Assembly: GCA_017546585.1 (NCBI GenBank)
Contig: JAFYWC010000080.1
Location: forward strand, 1-35,677
Source: Bacteroidales bacterium
GTDB taxonomy: Bacteria > Bacteroidota > Bacteroidia > Bacteroidales > UBA932
Direction: 5' to 3'
DNA: 35,677 nt
The notes under the pieces are model-generated. The model did no database searches. It was not told where the DNA came from and was given only the letters and a program-made list of their open reading frames with translations. Shown here one piece after another: positions 1 through 8,178 of the stretch (position 1 is the first letter of the stretch; every line of letters begins with the position of its first letter). Position numbers and translations under genes: made by a program.

Positions 1-978
1 CGACTCACTCCCGACCATCACTTCACGGCATTCGGAGTTTGTCAGGAATTGATAGGCGATGAAGCCCTCGCATCCTATCAGTAGCTCTACCTCCGTGAAG
101 CTAAGTCGAGGCTGTCCCTAAAGACATTTCGGGGAGTACGAGCTATCTCCCAGTTTGATTAGCCTTTCACCCCTACCCACAGCTCATCCGAGCACTTTTC
201 AACGTAAACCGGTTCGGTCCTCCATCTCCTGTTACGGAGACTTCAACCTGGCCATGGGTAGATCACTAGGTTTCGCGTCTGCTCCGTCCGACTGAACGCC
301 CTGTTCAGACTCGCTCTCGCTTCGGCTCACGTACCTTAAGTACTTAACCTTGCCGGACAGAAGCAACTCGTAGGCTCATTATGCAAAAGGCACGCCGTCG
401 CACTTTCGTGCTCCGACCGCTTGTAAACGGACGGTTTCAGGTTCTATTTCACTCCCCTGTTCGGGGTGCTTCCCACCTTTCCTTCACAGTACTGGTTCAC
501 TATCGGTCTTCTGGGAGTATTTAGCCTTGCGGGATGGTCCCCGCGGATTCAGACAGGATTTCACGTGTCCCGCCCTACTCAGGTGCCTCTCTCGACATTA
601 CCAACTTACCTGTACCGGACTATCACCGTCTGCGGTCACACTTTCCAGAGTGTTCCAGTTCGTTAATAACATTCCTATGAGAGGTCCTACAACCCCGCCT
701 ATGCCGTAACATAAACGGTTTGGGCTCTTCCCCGTTCGATCGCCACTACTAAGGGAATCGATAATTTCTTTCTCTTCCTGGGGGTACTGAGATGTTTCAG
801 TTCCCCCCGTTCGCTCTGACTATGTCAGTGACTGGCCTTCAGCCAGCCGGGTTGCCCCATTCGGAGATCACCGGATCAAAACCTGTTTGCAGTTCCCCGG
901 TGCTTTTCGCAGCTTACCACGTCCTTCGTCGCCTCCAGAAGCCTAGGCATCCACCGTCCGCTCTTGTAACCTTCTCTC
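1..978 (-). rRNA. 23S ribosomal RNA, 5' portion (partial)
   Basis: The reverse complement contains conserved 23S landmarks: the 5' end with GTGGATGCC (complement at 946-954), and the stretch GGGGTGAAAGGC followed by AAACTGGGAGATAGC (complement around 130-175). From the usual distance between GTGGATGCC and the mature 5' end, that end lies at about 975-980. The window edge cuts the gene after roughly 980 nt, so two thirds of 23S and any 5S lie beyond it to the left. No 16S gene and no tRNA-Ile/tRNA-Ala spacer lies upstream. Instead there is a Bacteroidota-type promoter at 1194-1224 and then a protein gene on the other strand. Short open frames inside this region are rRNA shadows. Confidence 0.97.
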
Positions 979-1193
979 TGTTCGTTTCCGAATCTTTATG
1001 AATCACAAGAACTTTCGTGTTTACACTTGTTCTCATTTACTCGTTGCCTTGAAATTGCAGTCCACAACAATTACGATAGACTCTCTATCATTTTTTACTC
1101 GTTACAGACTAATTTAATTTCATCTTCTAACTTTACCTCGTTATCTTTTCTCAAACTTATCAATGAACTTACCGTTATTTCTCAAACGGGTTG

Positions 1194-1224
1194 CAAAGGT
1201 ACGGCTTTTTTCTTTACTTCCAAA
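1194..1224 (-). promoter_or_regulatory. Strong promoter for the 23S rRNA gene
   Basis: On the minus strand TTTG (1224-1221) is followed after exactly 19 nt by TACCTTTG (1201-1194). This matches the Bacteroidota housekeeping consensus TTTG-N19-TAnnTTTG. The A/T tracts just upstream are as expected for a stable-RNA promoter. The predicted transcript starts about 210 nt before the 23S 5' end with no other gene in between. The tRNA promoter at 34051-34081 has the same boxes and spacing. Confidence 0.75.
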
Positions 1225-1309
1225 TTTTTTTGCACTTTTTTTTGAAAAAAATTCACATTTATTTTTCACCCTATAGTCAATATTCTGATTTTCAGCACTT
1301 TAACCCTTG

Positions 1310-1417
1310 CGTGAAATGTAAAGCATTATCAATCAACACTTTACACAAACTGCGTGCCGCCAAAGGGGAGCACGCATATCCCATAATGCACTATAGGTCA
1401 ACGCGTTACATTTCACG
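1310..1417. repeat. Nested inverted repeat with 12-bp perfect arms
   Basis: CGTGAAATGTAA at 1310-1321 is perfectly complementary to TTACATTTCACG at 1406-1417. Inside lies a smaller hairpin with 7-bp arms (TGCGTGC, GCACGCA) around 1350-1376. It sits between the divergent 23S and transporter promoters. It could be a small mobile-element footprint or a structural or regulatory element. No coding potential is visible. Confidence 0.55.
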
Positions 1418-1436
1418 GAGCGGCGGGGAAAGAATT

Positions 1437-1471
1437 TTTGAATAAAAATCCAGATTTTATCGTTATTTTTG
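1437..1471 (+). promoter_or_regulatory. Promoter of the OPT transporter gene
   Basis: TTTG at 1437-1440 is followed by the -7 box TATTTTTG at 1464-1471, about 40 nt before the ATG. The spacing of 23 nt is longer than the usual 19-21, so the -33 assignment is weaker than the -7 assignment. Confidence 0.55.
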
Positions 1472-1511
1472 TAATCCGTCACTTTAAAAAACTATAACAC
1501 TATTATATAAT

Positions 1512-3494
1512 ATGGAAAACAACAAGACACAATTGCCGGAAAATGCCCATAGGGAGCTGAATCCGGGTGAGGAATATCAGCCGTTGCTGTCACCGAAAAA
1601 GAACTATCCAGAGGTGACACCTTGGTCTGTGACACTCGGACTTATTATGACAGTCATCTTTTCGGCGGCTGCCGCATACCTCGGACTTAAGGTCGGACAG
1701 GTGTTCGAAGCGGCGATTCCGATCGCGATCATCGCAGTGGGACTGTCAAGCGCCCTCGGAAGAAAGAATGCACTCGGAGAAAATGTGATGGTTCAGTCCA
1801 TCGGTTCCTGCTCGGGAGCCATCGTTGCCGGTGCGATCTTCACCCTTCCTGCACTTTTCATCCTCCAGGACAAATATCCTGAACTCACAGTGAACTTCAC
1901 AAAGGTGTTCCTGTCATCATTGCTCGGAGGTATCCTCGGCATCCTCTTCCTTATTCCGTTCCGTAAATACTTCGTGAAGGAGCAGCACGGAAAGTATCCG
2001 TTCCCTGAAGCTACGGCTACGACTCAGGTGCTCGTAAGCGGCGAAGGCGGCGGCAAAGGCGCGAAGACCCTCCTCATCAGCGGTCTCGTCGGAGGTCTCT
2101 ATGATTTCATCGTATCCACATTCGGTCTCTGGGGCGAGACTCTCACCACAAAGGTTCTCCCTTGGGGAGCAGCGGTGGCCGAGAAGGCAAAGCTTATGCT
2201 CAAGGTGAACACCGGAGCTGCGGTGCTCGGTCTCGGATACATCGTGGGACTCAAATATGCATTCATCATCTGCTGCGGAAGTTTCCTCGTATGGCTCGTG
2301 ATCATTCCTCTTATGAATCTTATATGGGGTGGACAGGTCATCGACCTTATGAATTCAGGCATCACCCAGACAATCGGCGATATGTCGGCTGACCAGATCT
2401 TCAAGGAGTATGCAAGACATATCGGCATCGGAGGCATCGCGACTGCCGGCATCATCGGCATCGTGAAGTCTTTCGGCGTGATCAAGTCTGCAGTAGGTCT
2501 TGCTGCGAACGAGTTCAGCAGAAAGAAGACAGGAGAAGAGGCCGAGGTGATCAGAACCCAGAAGGATCTTTCTATGAAGATCATCGTGGTGGGTATCGCA
2601 GTGGCTCTCCTCGCAGTGTTCGGATTCTTCGCATTCGGAGTTGTGGACAACATCTGGCACGCAGTAGTAGGTCTGCTCATCGTTGCGGTGATCGCATTCC
2701 TGTTCACTACCGTTGCCGCAAACGCGATCGCCATCGTGGGATCAAACCCTGTCAGCGGTATGACTCTTATGACCCTCATCCTCGCTTCCCTCATTATGGT
2801 GGCTGTGGGCTTGAACGGTACAGCAGGTATGACAGCGGCTCTCATCATCGGCGGAGTTGTGTGCACAGCCCTTTCGGTTGCGGGTGCATTCATCACCGAC
2901 CTCAAGATCGGATATTGGATCGGAACCACACCGAAGAAGCAGGAGCAGTGGAAGTTCCTCGGAACTCTCGTTGCAGCTGCGACCGTAGGTGGTGTGATGC
3001 TCGTGCTCAACAAGACATACGGATTCACAGGCGAGGGAGCGCTCGTGGCGCCGCAGGCGAACGCGATGGCGGCGGTAATCGAGCCTATGATGAACGGCGG
3101 AAGCGCACCTTGGCTTCTTTACGGCATCGGTGCCGTGCTTGCGCTTGTGCTTACATTCTTCAAGGTGCCTGCACTTCCTTTCGCACTCGGTATGTTCATC
3201 CCTATTGACCTCAATATGCCTATGCTCATCGGTGGAGCCGTATCCTGGTATGTGAGCAGCCGCAGCAAGGACAAGGAGCTTAACGCGGCACGCAATGAGA
3301 AGGGCACGCTGATTGCTTCCGGATTCATCGCCGGCGGTGCGCTTATGGGCGTTGTCAGTGCTATCCTCAGATTTGCGGAGGTGGATATGTATATGAAGCC
3401 GTCGCCTTGGACTGAGCCTGTGGCTATCATTCCTTATGCAGCTATTATTATATATATGATATATGCTGCTATGAAAGCTAAAAAGGAAGAATAG
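1512..3494 (+). CDS. OPT family oligopeptide/metal-chelate transporter
   Basis: A 660-residue polytopic inner-membrane protein of the oligopeptide transporter (OPT) family. This family takes up small peptides or metal-chelate-like compounds by proton symport; the substrate cannot be told from sequence. It opens with a hydrophilic N-terminus (about 40 residues), then about 14-16 hydrophobic segments starting near TPWSVTLGLIMTV. The family signature GSNPVSGMT is near residue 410. The length is normal for bacterial members. The ATG follows an A/T-rich leader with no Shine-Dalgarno sequence. zupT follows after 55 nt and pepT after that, so peptide uptake, metal transport and peptide hydrolysis may be co-expressed, though no promoter or terminator separates them clearly. 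Family is certain; the co-expression is inferred. Confidence 0.93.
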   Translation: MENNKTQLPENAHRELNPGEEYQPLLSPKKNYPEVTPWSVTLGLIMTVIFSAAAAYLGLKVGQVFEAAIPIAIIAVGLSSALGRKNALGENVMVQSIGSCSGAIVAGAIFTLPALFILQDKYPELTVNFTKVFLSSLLGGILGILFLIPFRKYFVKEQHGKYPFPEATATTQVLVSGEGGGKGAKTLLISGLVGGLYDFIVSTFGLWGETLTTKVLPWGAAVAEKAKLMLKVNTGAAVLGLGYIVGLKYAFIICCGSFLVWLVIIPLMNLIWGGQVIDLMNSGITQTIGDMSADQIFKEYARHIGIGGIATAGIIGIVKSFGVIKSAVGLAANEFSRKKTGEEAEVIRTQKDLSMKIIVVGIAVALLAVFGFFAFGVVDNIWHAVVGLLIVAVIAFLFTTVAANAIAIVGSNPVSGMTLMTLILASLIMVAVGLNGTAGMTAALIIGGVVCTALSVAGAFITDLKIGYWIGTTPKKQEQWKFLGTLVAAATVGGVMLVLNKTYGFTGEGALVAPQANAMAAVIEPMMNGGSAPWLLYGIGAVLALVLTFFKVPALPFALGMFIPIDLNMPMLIGGAVSWYVSSRSKDKELNAARNEKGTLIASGFIAGGALMGVVSAILRFAEVDMYMKPSPWTEPVAIIPYAAIIIYMIYAAMKAKKEE

Positions 3495-3533
3495 ATTTCT
3501 CCACTCGCAAAGCTCGGTCGAAATGACAGAGTG
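3495..3533. repeat. Intergenic motif resembling a widely recurring short repeat
   Basis: Between the transporter and zupT lies ATTTCTCCACTCGC, then AAAGCTCGGTCGAAATGACAG. From memory this closely resembles a short motif (TTTCTCC...CGCTCGGTCGAAATGACA) that recurs between genes in many unrelated bacterial genomes. TTTC and GAAA ends flank a short GC-rich core. Only one copy is in this window, so repeat status rests on recall. Confidence 0.35.
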
Positions 3534-3549
3534 AAACATTGAATCAATT

Positions 3550-4386
3550 ATGAACGGAGTATTGGGTGCATTGCTTTTGACGCTGGTCGCCGGTGCCGCT
3601 ACGGGCATCGGAGGTGCGCTCGTGCTCTTCAAGAAGAAACTCAGCAGTAATTTCCTGGCCGGAGCATTGGGAGTGAGCGCGGGCGTGATGATATTCATCT
3701 CGCTGACGGAGCTCTTCCCGGAGGCTCAGGCGGAGATCGCTTCGATCGGGTCGCTGAAGTACGGAGAGTCGCTGGTCCTTCTGGCGTTTTTCGCAGGTAT
3801 GGGCATCATCACTCTCATCGACTTCCTGATTCCGGAATACGAGAACCCGCACGAAGCGTCAGGCCTTTCGCTTGACGCGAGGACGGCGGCGGTGGGTATG
3901 CTGGAGCAGACCGGCAACGAGAAGGCTCTGCACAGACTCGGAATTATGTCCGCACTTGCCATTGCCGTGCATAACTTTCCGGAGGGAATCGCATCGTTCA
4001 TCGGTGCGCTCAACGACCCTCAGATGGGTGCGGGCATCACCTTCGCGATTGCGATCCACAACATTCCTGAGGGAATTGCTGTAGCCATACCTATATATTA
4101 TGCGACAAAGAGCAAGGGAAAGGCGCTGCTTTATGCGACGCTTTCCGGCCTGAGCGAGGTGTTCGGCGCATTGCTTTGTCTTGCGGTGACAGCGATCTTC
4201 GGAGTGGAGATCACCGGCGGCGGCCCTGTGTTCCCGTTGATTCTTGCAGCGGTGGCGGGCATTATGATCTATATCTCGCTGGATGAGTTGTTGCCGACTG
4301 CGGAGAAATACGGAAAACACCACATCGCTATCGCCGGAGTGGTGGGCGGTATGGCCATTATGGGAGTCAGTCTCCTGATTATGTAA
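3550..4386 (+). CDS. zupT: ZIP family divalent metal transporter ZupT
   Basis: A 278-residue inner-membrane protein of the ZIP family, which imports zinc and other divalent cations (Fe, Mn, Co in characterised ZupT). About eight hydrophobic segments are visible. The two metal-site motifs are intact: HNFPEG at residues 141-146 and HNIPEG at residues 170-175, the second followed by the typical AVAIPIYYATKSKGKA. A charged loop at residues 95-130 separates the N- and C-terminal helix groups, as in the family. Length is close to the E. coli protein (257). It is followed 20 nt later by pepT, a zinc-dependent peptidase, with no terminator between, so co-transcription is likely. Confidence 0.93.
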   Translation: MNGVLGALLLTLVAGAATGIGGALVLFKKKLSSNFLAGALGVSAGVMIFISLTELFPEAQAEIASIGSLKYGESLVLLAFFAGMGIITLIDFLIPEYENPHEASGLSLDARTAAVGMLEQTGNEKALHRLGIMSALAIAVHNFPEGIASFIGALNDPQMGAGITFAIAIHNIPEGIAVAIPIYYATKSKGKALLYATLSGLSEVFGALLCLAVTAIFGVEITGGGPVFPLILAAVAGIMIYISLDELLPTAEKYGKHHIAIAGVVGGMAIMGVSLLIM

Positions 4387-4406
4387 ACAAGATCAATACA
4401 ATTAAT

Positions 4407-5627
4407 ATGGAAAAGATTTTAGACAGATTTTTGAGATATGTGGCTGTGGACACAAAGGCTGACCCTGAGTCAGAGACACAGCCGAGTGCAGCCAAGGAGC
4501 TTGACCTTTTGAAGATGCTTCGCGACGAGCTTCTCGCTATGGGCGTGGAGGCGACTTTGGACGAGTATGGCTATGTGATGGCGAGCATTCCGTCAAACTG
4601 CGGCAAGGACGTGCCGGCGATCGGTTTCATCGCACACGCTGACACTGCTCCGGACGCACCAGGCAATGACGTGAAGCCACAGATAATCGAGTACTATGAC
4701 GGCGGCGAGGTCGCATTGAAGGGCGTACCTGGATTGAGCCTCAAGCCAAGCGAGTTCCCTGAACTCCTTAATTATAAAGGTCAGACTATCATCACTACTG
4801 ACGGCACTACCCTCCTCGGCGCTGACGACAAGGCGGGCATCGCTGAGATTATGAATGCAGTTCAGTATATCGTGGAGCATCCTGAGTTCAAGCACGGAGA
4901 CATCAAGATCGGATTCACACCGGACGAGGAGATCGGACGCGGAGTTGTGAAGTTCGATGTGCAGAAGTTCGGTGCACAGTATGCCTACACTATGGACGGC
5001 GGTCAGATCGGCGAGTTGGAGTATGAGAACTTCAATGCTGCAGGCGCGACTATCCACATCCAGGGCTGCAATGTGCATCCGGGCACAGCGAAGGGCAAGA
5101 TGAAGAATGCCATCCTCATCGGTATGGAACTTAACGGTCTTCTCCCTGTGGAGCAGCGTCCTGAGTACACAGAGGGTTATGAGGGATTCTTCCACCTTAT
5201 CGGTTTCAAGGGCGAGGTTGAGAGCGCTACATTCTCATATATCATCCGCGACCACGATATGGGTCTTTATGAGCAGAAGAAGGAGTTCATCCAGAAGTGT
5301 GTGGATTTCATCAATGCGAAGTATGGCGAGGGCACAGCGACTCTCGAGCTGAAGCACCAGTACTACAATATGCGCAAGCAGGTGGAGCCGCATTTCCACA
5401 TTGTGGAGAAGGCGATGAAGGCTATCGAGATGGCAGGCATCACTCCTAAGGTGCAGCCTATCCGTGGCGGTACTGACGGAGCTAACCTTTCATTTATGGG
5501 TCTTCCTTGTCCTAACATCTTCGCCGGCGGCCACAATTTCCACGGCAAGATGGAGTACCTCCCTCTCCAGAGTATGGAGAAGGCCAGTGAAGTAATCCTC
5601 AACATCATCAGCCTCTACGCAGAGTAA
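4407..5627 (+). CDS. pepT: Peptidase T (tripeptide aminopeptidase)
   Basis: A 406-residue cytosolic M20-family dizinc aminopeptidase that removes the N-terminal residue from tripeptides. All the hallmarks are present: HADTAPDAPG with the first metal ligand H77 and D79, LLGADDKAG with the bridging aspartate near D140, TPDEEIGRG with the catalytic glutamate pair near 173-174, the ligand region TMDGGQIGELEYENF, and the C-terminal GGTDGANLSFMGLPCPN and GGHNFHGK with the last histidine ligand. Length matches E. coli PepT (408). It probably shares a transcript with zupT upstream, and the TPR/HTH regulator starts 2 nt after its stop codon. With the OPT transporter this suggests a small peptide-use locus; that functional link is inferred. 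Confidence 0.96.
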   Translation: MEKILDRFLRYVAVDTKADPESETQPSAAKELDLLKMLRDELLAMGVEATLDEYGYVMASIPSNCGKDVPAIGFIAHADTAPDAPGNDVKPQIIEYYDGGEVALKGVPGLSLKPSEFPELLNYKGQTIITTDGTTLLGADDKAGIAEIMNAVQYIVEHPEFKHGDIKIGFTPDEEIGRGVVKFDVQKFGAQYAYTMDGGQIGELEYENFNAAGATIHIQGCNVHPGTAKGKMKNAILIGMELNGLLPVEQRPEYTEGYEGFFHLIGFKGEVESATFSYIIRDHDMGLYEQKKEFIQKCVDFINAKYGEGTATLELKHQYYNMRKQVEPHFHIVEKAMKAIEMAGITPKVQPIRGGTDGANLSFMGLPCPNIFAGGHNFHGKMEYLPLQSMEKASEVILNIISLYAE

Positions 5628-5629
5628 CT

Positions 5630-7069
5630 ATGCCAAGAATCGCCTCCTATATATTAATAGTATCATTAGTCCTCGCGTCCTGCACAAAAGTGAACGTCGA
5701 GAATGAGATCAGTCGTGGACATTCGTTGTACCAGGACAGGAGATACAGTGAGGCGATGGAGGCATACTCGAGAGCCGAGACTATGGCGCTGAAGTCGGAA
5801 GACTACCGCAGTCTCGGAACCATATATCAGAAGATTGCCCACACATATAACGCTACGGGCGGTCATTCTGAGGAAATCGCATATCTTGACAAGGCTCTGG
5901 AGGCATTCCAGAAGGCAGATATGCCATACAATTCTCTGCACGCCTATTTCGAGGGCGGCGTGGCAAGGTATAATTTCCAGGACTACGCTTCTGCAGAGAA
6001 GATTTTCAGAAATGCAATGTTTCAGGCTCATCAGGCGGCCGATACTCTTTTGGAGGCCGCCTGTCTTGAGGCCTATGCTGCACTCTGCCTGGAGACATCC
6101 AAGCAGGATCCGCAGCTTTCCATCAGTCTGCTGGCACGCAAAGCCAACGAGTTGAAGTGCCCGCTAAGTTGCGAGGATAGAGGTATGCTTGCATATGCAT
6201 ATTCACTGACCGGAGATTATGCAGAGGCTGCCGAGTGGATCGCGAAGGCGATGCAGACAGCTGAGACTCCGGCGCAGAAGGCGCAGATAAAGTTCAGAGA
6301 GTATCAGGTGGAGAGCAGGGCAGGAAACAGCGCCAAGGCATTGGCGGCGTTGGAGGCCGTGACGGAACACACCAATTCCGTACAGAATGCGACATTGCAG
6401 CGTTCTGTGGAGTCCGCACGAAAGGAATACCAGGCACAGCAGTTTGAACTTTCACAGCAGCGTCTCAAGACCAACAGGCTGATTATCGCTTTTGTTCTGC
6501 TGGCGGCTATGGCTGTCGTCTTCGCCCTGACGGGCTACATCCGCTACCGACGTCTTGAAGCCGCAAAGGCACTGGCGGAGGAGAAGGCGGAAACCGAGAA
6601 GTATATGACCATTGCGGAGGAACTGCAGGGCAGGCTGAAGGCGGCATCGAAGAGGCTGCCGTCCGAGAAGCATATGTCCATCGCAAAGTTCGACCTCCTG
6701 GAGCGACTCTGTGAACAGTACTATGTCTACGAGGGCACGGACAATCTGCAGGGCAAGATTCTAAAGGAGGTGAAGTCCGTGATCGATGGTCTGCGCGAAG
6801 ATCCCAAGGCCATCAAAGGTCTGGAGATGATGCTTGACAGGAACTGCAACGGACTTGTCACAAGACTAAAAGAGCAGATGCCTAAACTTAAGGGTGAAGA
6901 TGTAAAGCTCTTCATTTTTGCAGCAAGCGGATTCTCAAGCACCACCATTTCCACTATCCTTGAAAAGGACAAGGGCATCATCTATAATCGTATCTGGCGT
7001 CTGAAAGGCAAGATTTCCGCTTCGGAAGCGCCTGACAAGGAAGAATTTCTCGAATCTATAAACTCCTGA
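5630..7069 (+). CDS. TPR protein with one membrane helix and a C-terminal LuxR-like HTH
   Basis: A 479-residue protein of a Bacteroidota type combining sensing and DNA binding. Residues 1-18 look like a lipoprotein signal ending LVLASC (C18). Residues 25-270 form TPR-like helical repeats. A single membrane helix lies at about 283-303 (LIIAFVLLAAMAVVFALTGY), followed by RYRR and a charged coiled coil to about 345. The C-terminus (350-479) ends in a helix-turn-helix-like segment around LFIFAASGFSSTTISTILE. The likely topology is N-terminus outside and C-terminus inside, so an external signal could reach the chromosome without a kinase. Its start is 2 nt after the pepT stop, implying co-translation. 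The signal and target genes are unknown; the neighbouring pepT and TonB-family genes are the first candidates. The lipobox may instead be part of a signal anchor. Confidence 0.8.
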   Translation: MPRIASYILIVSLVLASCTKVNVENEISRGHSLYQDRRYSEAMEAYSRAETMALKSEDYRSLGTIYQKIAHTYNATGGHSEEIAYLDKALEAFQKADMPYNSLHAYFEGGVARYNFQDYASAEKIFRNAMFQAHQAADTLLEAACLEAYAALCLETSKQDPQLSISLLARKANELKCPLSCEDRGMLAYAYSLTGDYAEAAEWIAKAMQTAETPAQKAQIKFREYQVESRAGNSAKALAALEAVTEHTNSVQNATLQRSVESARKEYQAQQFELSQQRLKTNRLIIAFVLLAAMAVVFALTGYIRYRRLEAAKALAEEKAETEKYMTIAEELQGRLKAASKRLPSEKHMSIAKFDLLERLCEQYYVYEGTDNLQGKILKEVKSVIDGLREDPKAIKGLEMMLDRNCNGLVTRLKEQMPKLKGEDVKLFIFAASGFSSTTISTILEKDKGIIYNRIWRLKGKISASEAPDKEEFLESINS

Positions 7070-7178
7070 TTTTCAGGGAGTTGCAAAAACGGAGAGATTT
7101 TCCGGATTTCTCATCTTTTAACCCACTGATTTACAGCCACTTACAACTCCTTTGAGAGAGATTTTGCAGGCCTGAATA

Positions 7179-7211
7179 TTTGGTTTAGGGCTAGTTGGGG
7201 TCGTACCTTTG
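7179..7211 (+). promoter_or_regulatory. Promoter of the TonB-family gene
   Basis: TTTG at 7179-7182, 21 nt spacer, then TACCTTTG at 7204-7211, about 45 nt before the ATG at 7256. It is a close match to the Bacteroidota consensus, so the TonB-family gene can be transcribed apart from the upstream pepT unit. Confidence 0.7.
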
Positions 7212-7255
7212 CATCAGCAACGGAAGCAAAGTGTAATCCCTTAAAATCTCAGATT

Positions 7256-7945
7256 ATGGAAAAGAAGAAAAGCGAAAGAGCAGATCTCCAGAACAAGAGA
7301 GTCCTCTTTACAGAAATCGGATGCATAGTGGCATTGGGACTTGTGTACTTCGGATTCGAGTACAGCACAGCAGAGACCAAGACTGCAGTCCTTGAAGAAG
7401 ACGGAATGATGGCAGAGGTGACAGATCTCATCCCTATCACATTTGAGACTCCCCCTCCTCCACCTGCAGCTCCACAGATACCAGTACTCTCTGATCTCAT
7501 AGAGATCGTGGATGACGACATCAAGATCGAGGATGATCTTTTCCTCAATCTCGAGGACAACGCTGATCTCGGAGTGGAAATCGTAGACTACTATGATGTC
7601 GAGGAAGACACCGTAGCGGAAGAAGAACTCCCATTCGTATTGGTGGAAGTGAAGCCTACATTCAACGGAGGCGATGCGAACGAGTTCAGCAAATGGGTAA
7701 ACCAGAGGCTCGTCTACCCTCAGGTCTGCATCGAGAACGGGGTGTCTGGACGTGTCACTCTTTCATTCACCATCAAGGCGGACGGAACACTCGCAAATGC
7801 GACAGTAATCAGAGGAGTCGATCCTGCGCTCGACAAGGAAGCGCTCCGTGTAGTGAACTCGTCACCTAAATGGACTCCAGGCAAGCAGCGTGACCGTGCC
7901 GTTGCCGTCACCTACACCTTCCCTGTAATCTTCCAGCTCCGCTAA
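7256..7945 (+). CDS. TonB family energy-transducing protein
   Basis: A 229-residue inner-membrane-anchored periplasmic protein. After a charged start there is one membrane helix at about residues 20-38 (EIGCIVALGLVYFGFEYS), then a linker with a proline run (TPPPPPAAP) near residue 63 and an acidic stretch to about 125. The C-terminal TonB domain covers about 135-229: it starts at VEVKPTFNGGDANEFSKWV and contains VSGRVTLSFTIKADG and the closing VAVTYTFPVIFQL. Such proteins pass proton-motive force from ExbB/ExbD to outer-membrane TonB-dependent receptors; no ExbBD or receptor gene is in the window. It has its own promoter. The protein is one of the many short TonB paralogues of Bacteroidota, and its receptor partner cannot be assigned. 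Confidence 0.9.
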   Translation: MEKKKSERADLQNKRVLFTEIGCIVALGLVYFGFEYSTAETKTAVLEEDGMMAEVTDLIPITFETPPPPPAAPQIPVLSDLIEIVDDDIKIEDDLFLNLEDNADLGVEIVDYYDVEEDTVAEEELPFVLVEVKPTFNGGDANEFSKWVNQRLVYPQVCIENGVSGRVTLSFTIKADGTLANATVIRGVDPALDKEALRVVNSSPKWTPGKQRDRAVAVTYTFPVIFQLR

Positions 7946-7986
7946 CCCTCAGTCCAGTTACCCTTTTCAGTTTGACTGACAGTAGT

Positions 7987-8021
7987 AGCTTGGCAATAAA
8001 CGATGGTTTTATTGCCAGGCT
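7987..8021. repeat. 14-bp stem hairpin
   Basis: AGCTTGGCAATAAA at 7987-8000 pairs with TTTATTGCCAGGCT at 8008-8021, with one G-T wobble and a 7-nt loop. It lies about 40 nt after the TonB-family stop codon and may protect the 3' end of that transcript. Confidence 0.6.
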
Positions 8022-8030
8022 CTCCGTTTA

Positions 8031-8078
8031 TGGCGGTGTGAGCCCTGATGAATCGGCACTCTACGCAATTCACCGCCA
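8031..8078. repeat. 8-bp inverted repeat
   Basis: TGGCGGTG at 8031-8038 is complementary to CACCGCCA at 8071-8078, with a 32-nt loop. It is the second structure of the hairpin series and the weakest of the four. Confidence 0.4.
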
Positions 8079-8094
8079 CCTATATAAAACAGGA

Positions 8095-8132
8095 TGTGCG
8101 CGAAGTGACGATTTTCGGTCACGTGGCGCACA
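8095..8132. repeat. REP-like hairpin A (TGTGCGC...GTGAC/GTCAC...GCGCACA)
   Basis: TGTGCGC at 8095-8101 pairs with GCGCACA at 8126-8132. An inner GTGAC (8105-8109) pairs with GTCAC (8118-8122) around an ATTTTC-containing loop. Outer arms, inner arms and loop all resemble hairpin B at 8179-8218, so the two are related copies. Confidence 0.6.
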
Positions 8133-8178
8133 GGGCTATCCAGCAAAACACTGAACGACAAGGAGTTGCAGAATAACA

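Larger units (their letters stand above)
979..1511. other. Gene-free region between 23S rRNA and the OPT transporter
   Basis: I see no tRNA, 16S rRNA or credible protein gene here. 979-1190 would be the transcribed leader of the 23S transcript. 1202-1260 is a series of A and T tracts that could act as an UP-like element for the 23S promoter. 1310-1417 is a nested inverted repeat, and the transporter promoter lies at 1437-1471. Short open frames here lack start signals and family resemblance. Confidence 0.7.

Noticed and set aside
466-1001. Short plus-strand open frames in the 23S region resembling often-annotated 'cell wall hydrolase'-like proteins
   Set aside because: They are antisense to conserved 23S rRNA. 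Similar spurious annotations are well known and nothing supports translation.
979-1190. Possible spacer tRNA between the 23S promoter and 23S
   Set aside because: No cloverleaf, T-loop or anticodon arm can be drawn on either strand.
2099-3698. Long minus-strand open frames (309 and 318 codons) opposite the OPT transporter
   Set aside because: The plus strand has a complete OPT protein with signature motifs. The opposite frames have Thr/Ala/Met- or His/Arg-rich nonsense composition typical of shadow frames.
7070-7110. Possible terminator after the TPR-HTH gene (AACTCC...GGGAGTT)
   Set aside because: The stem includes the stop codon, has a bulge and lacks a T run, so it is too weak to call.
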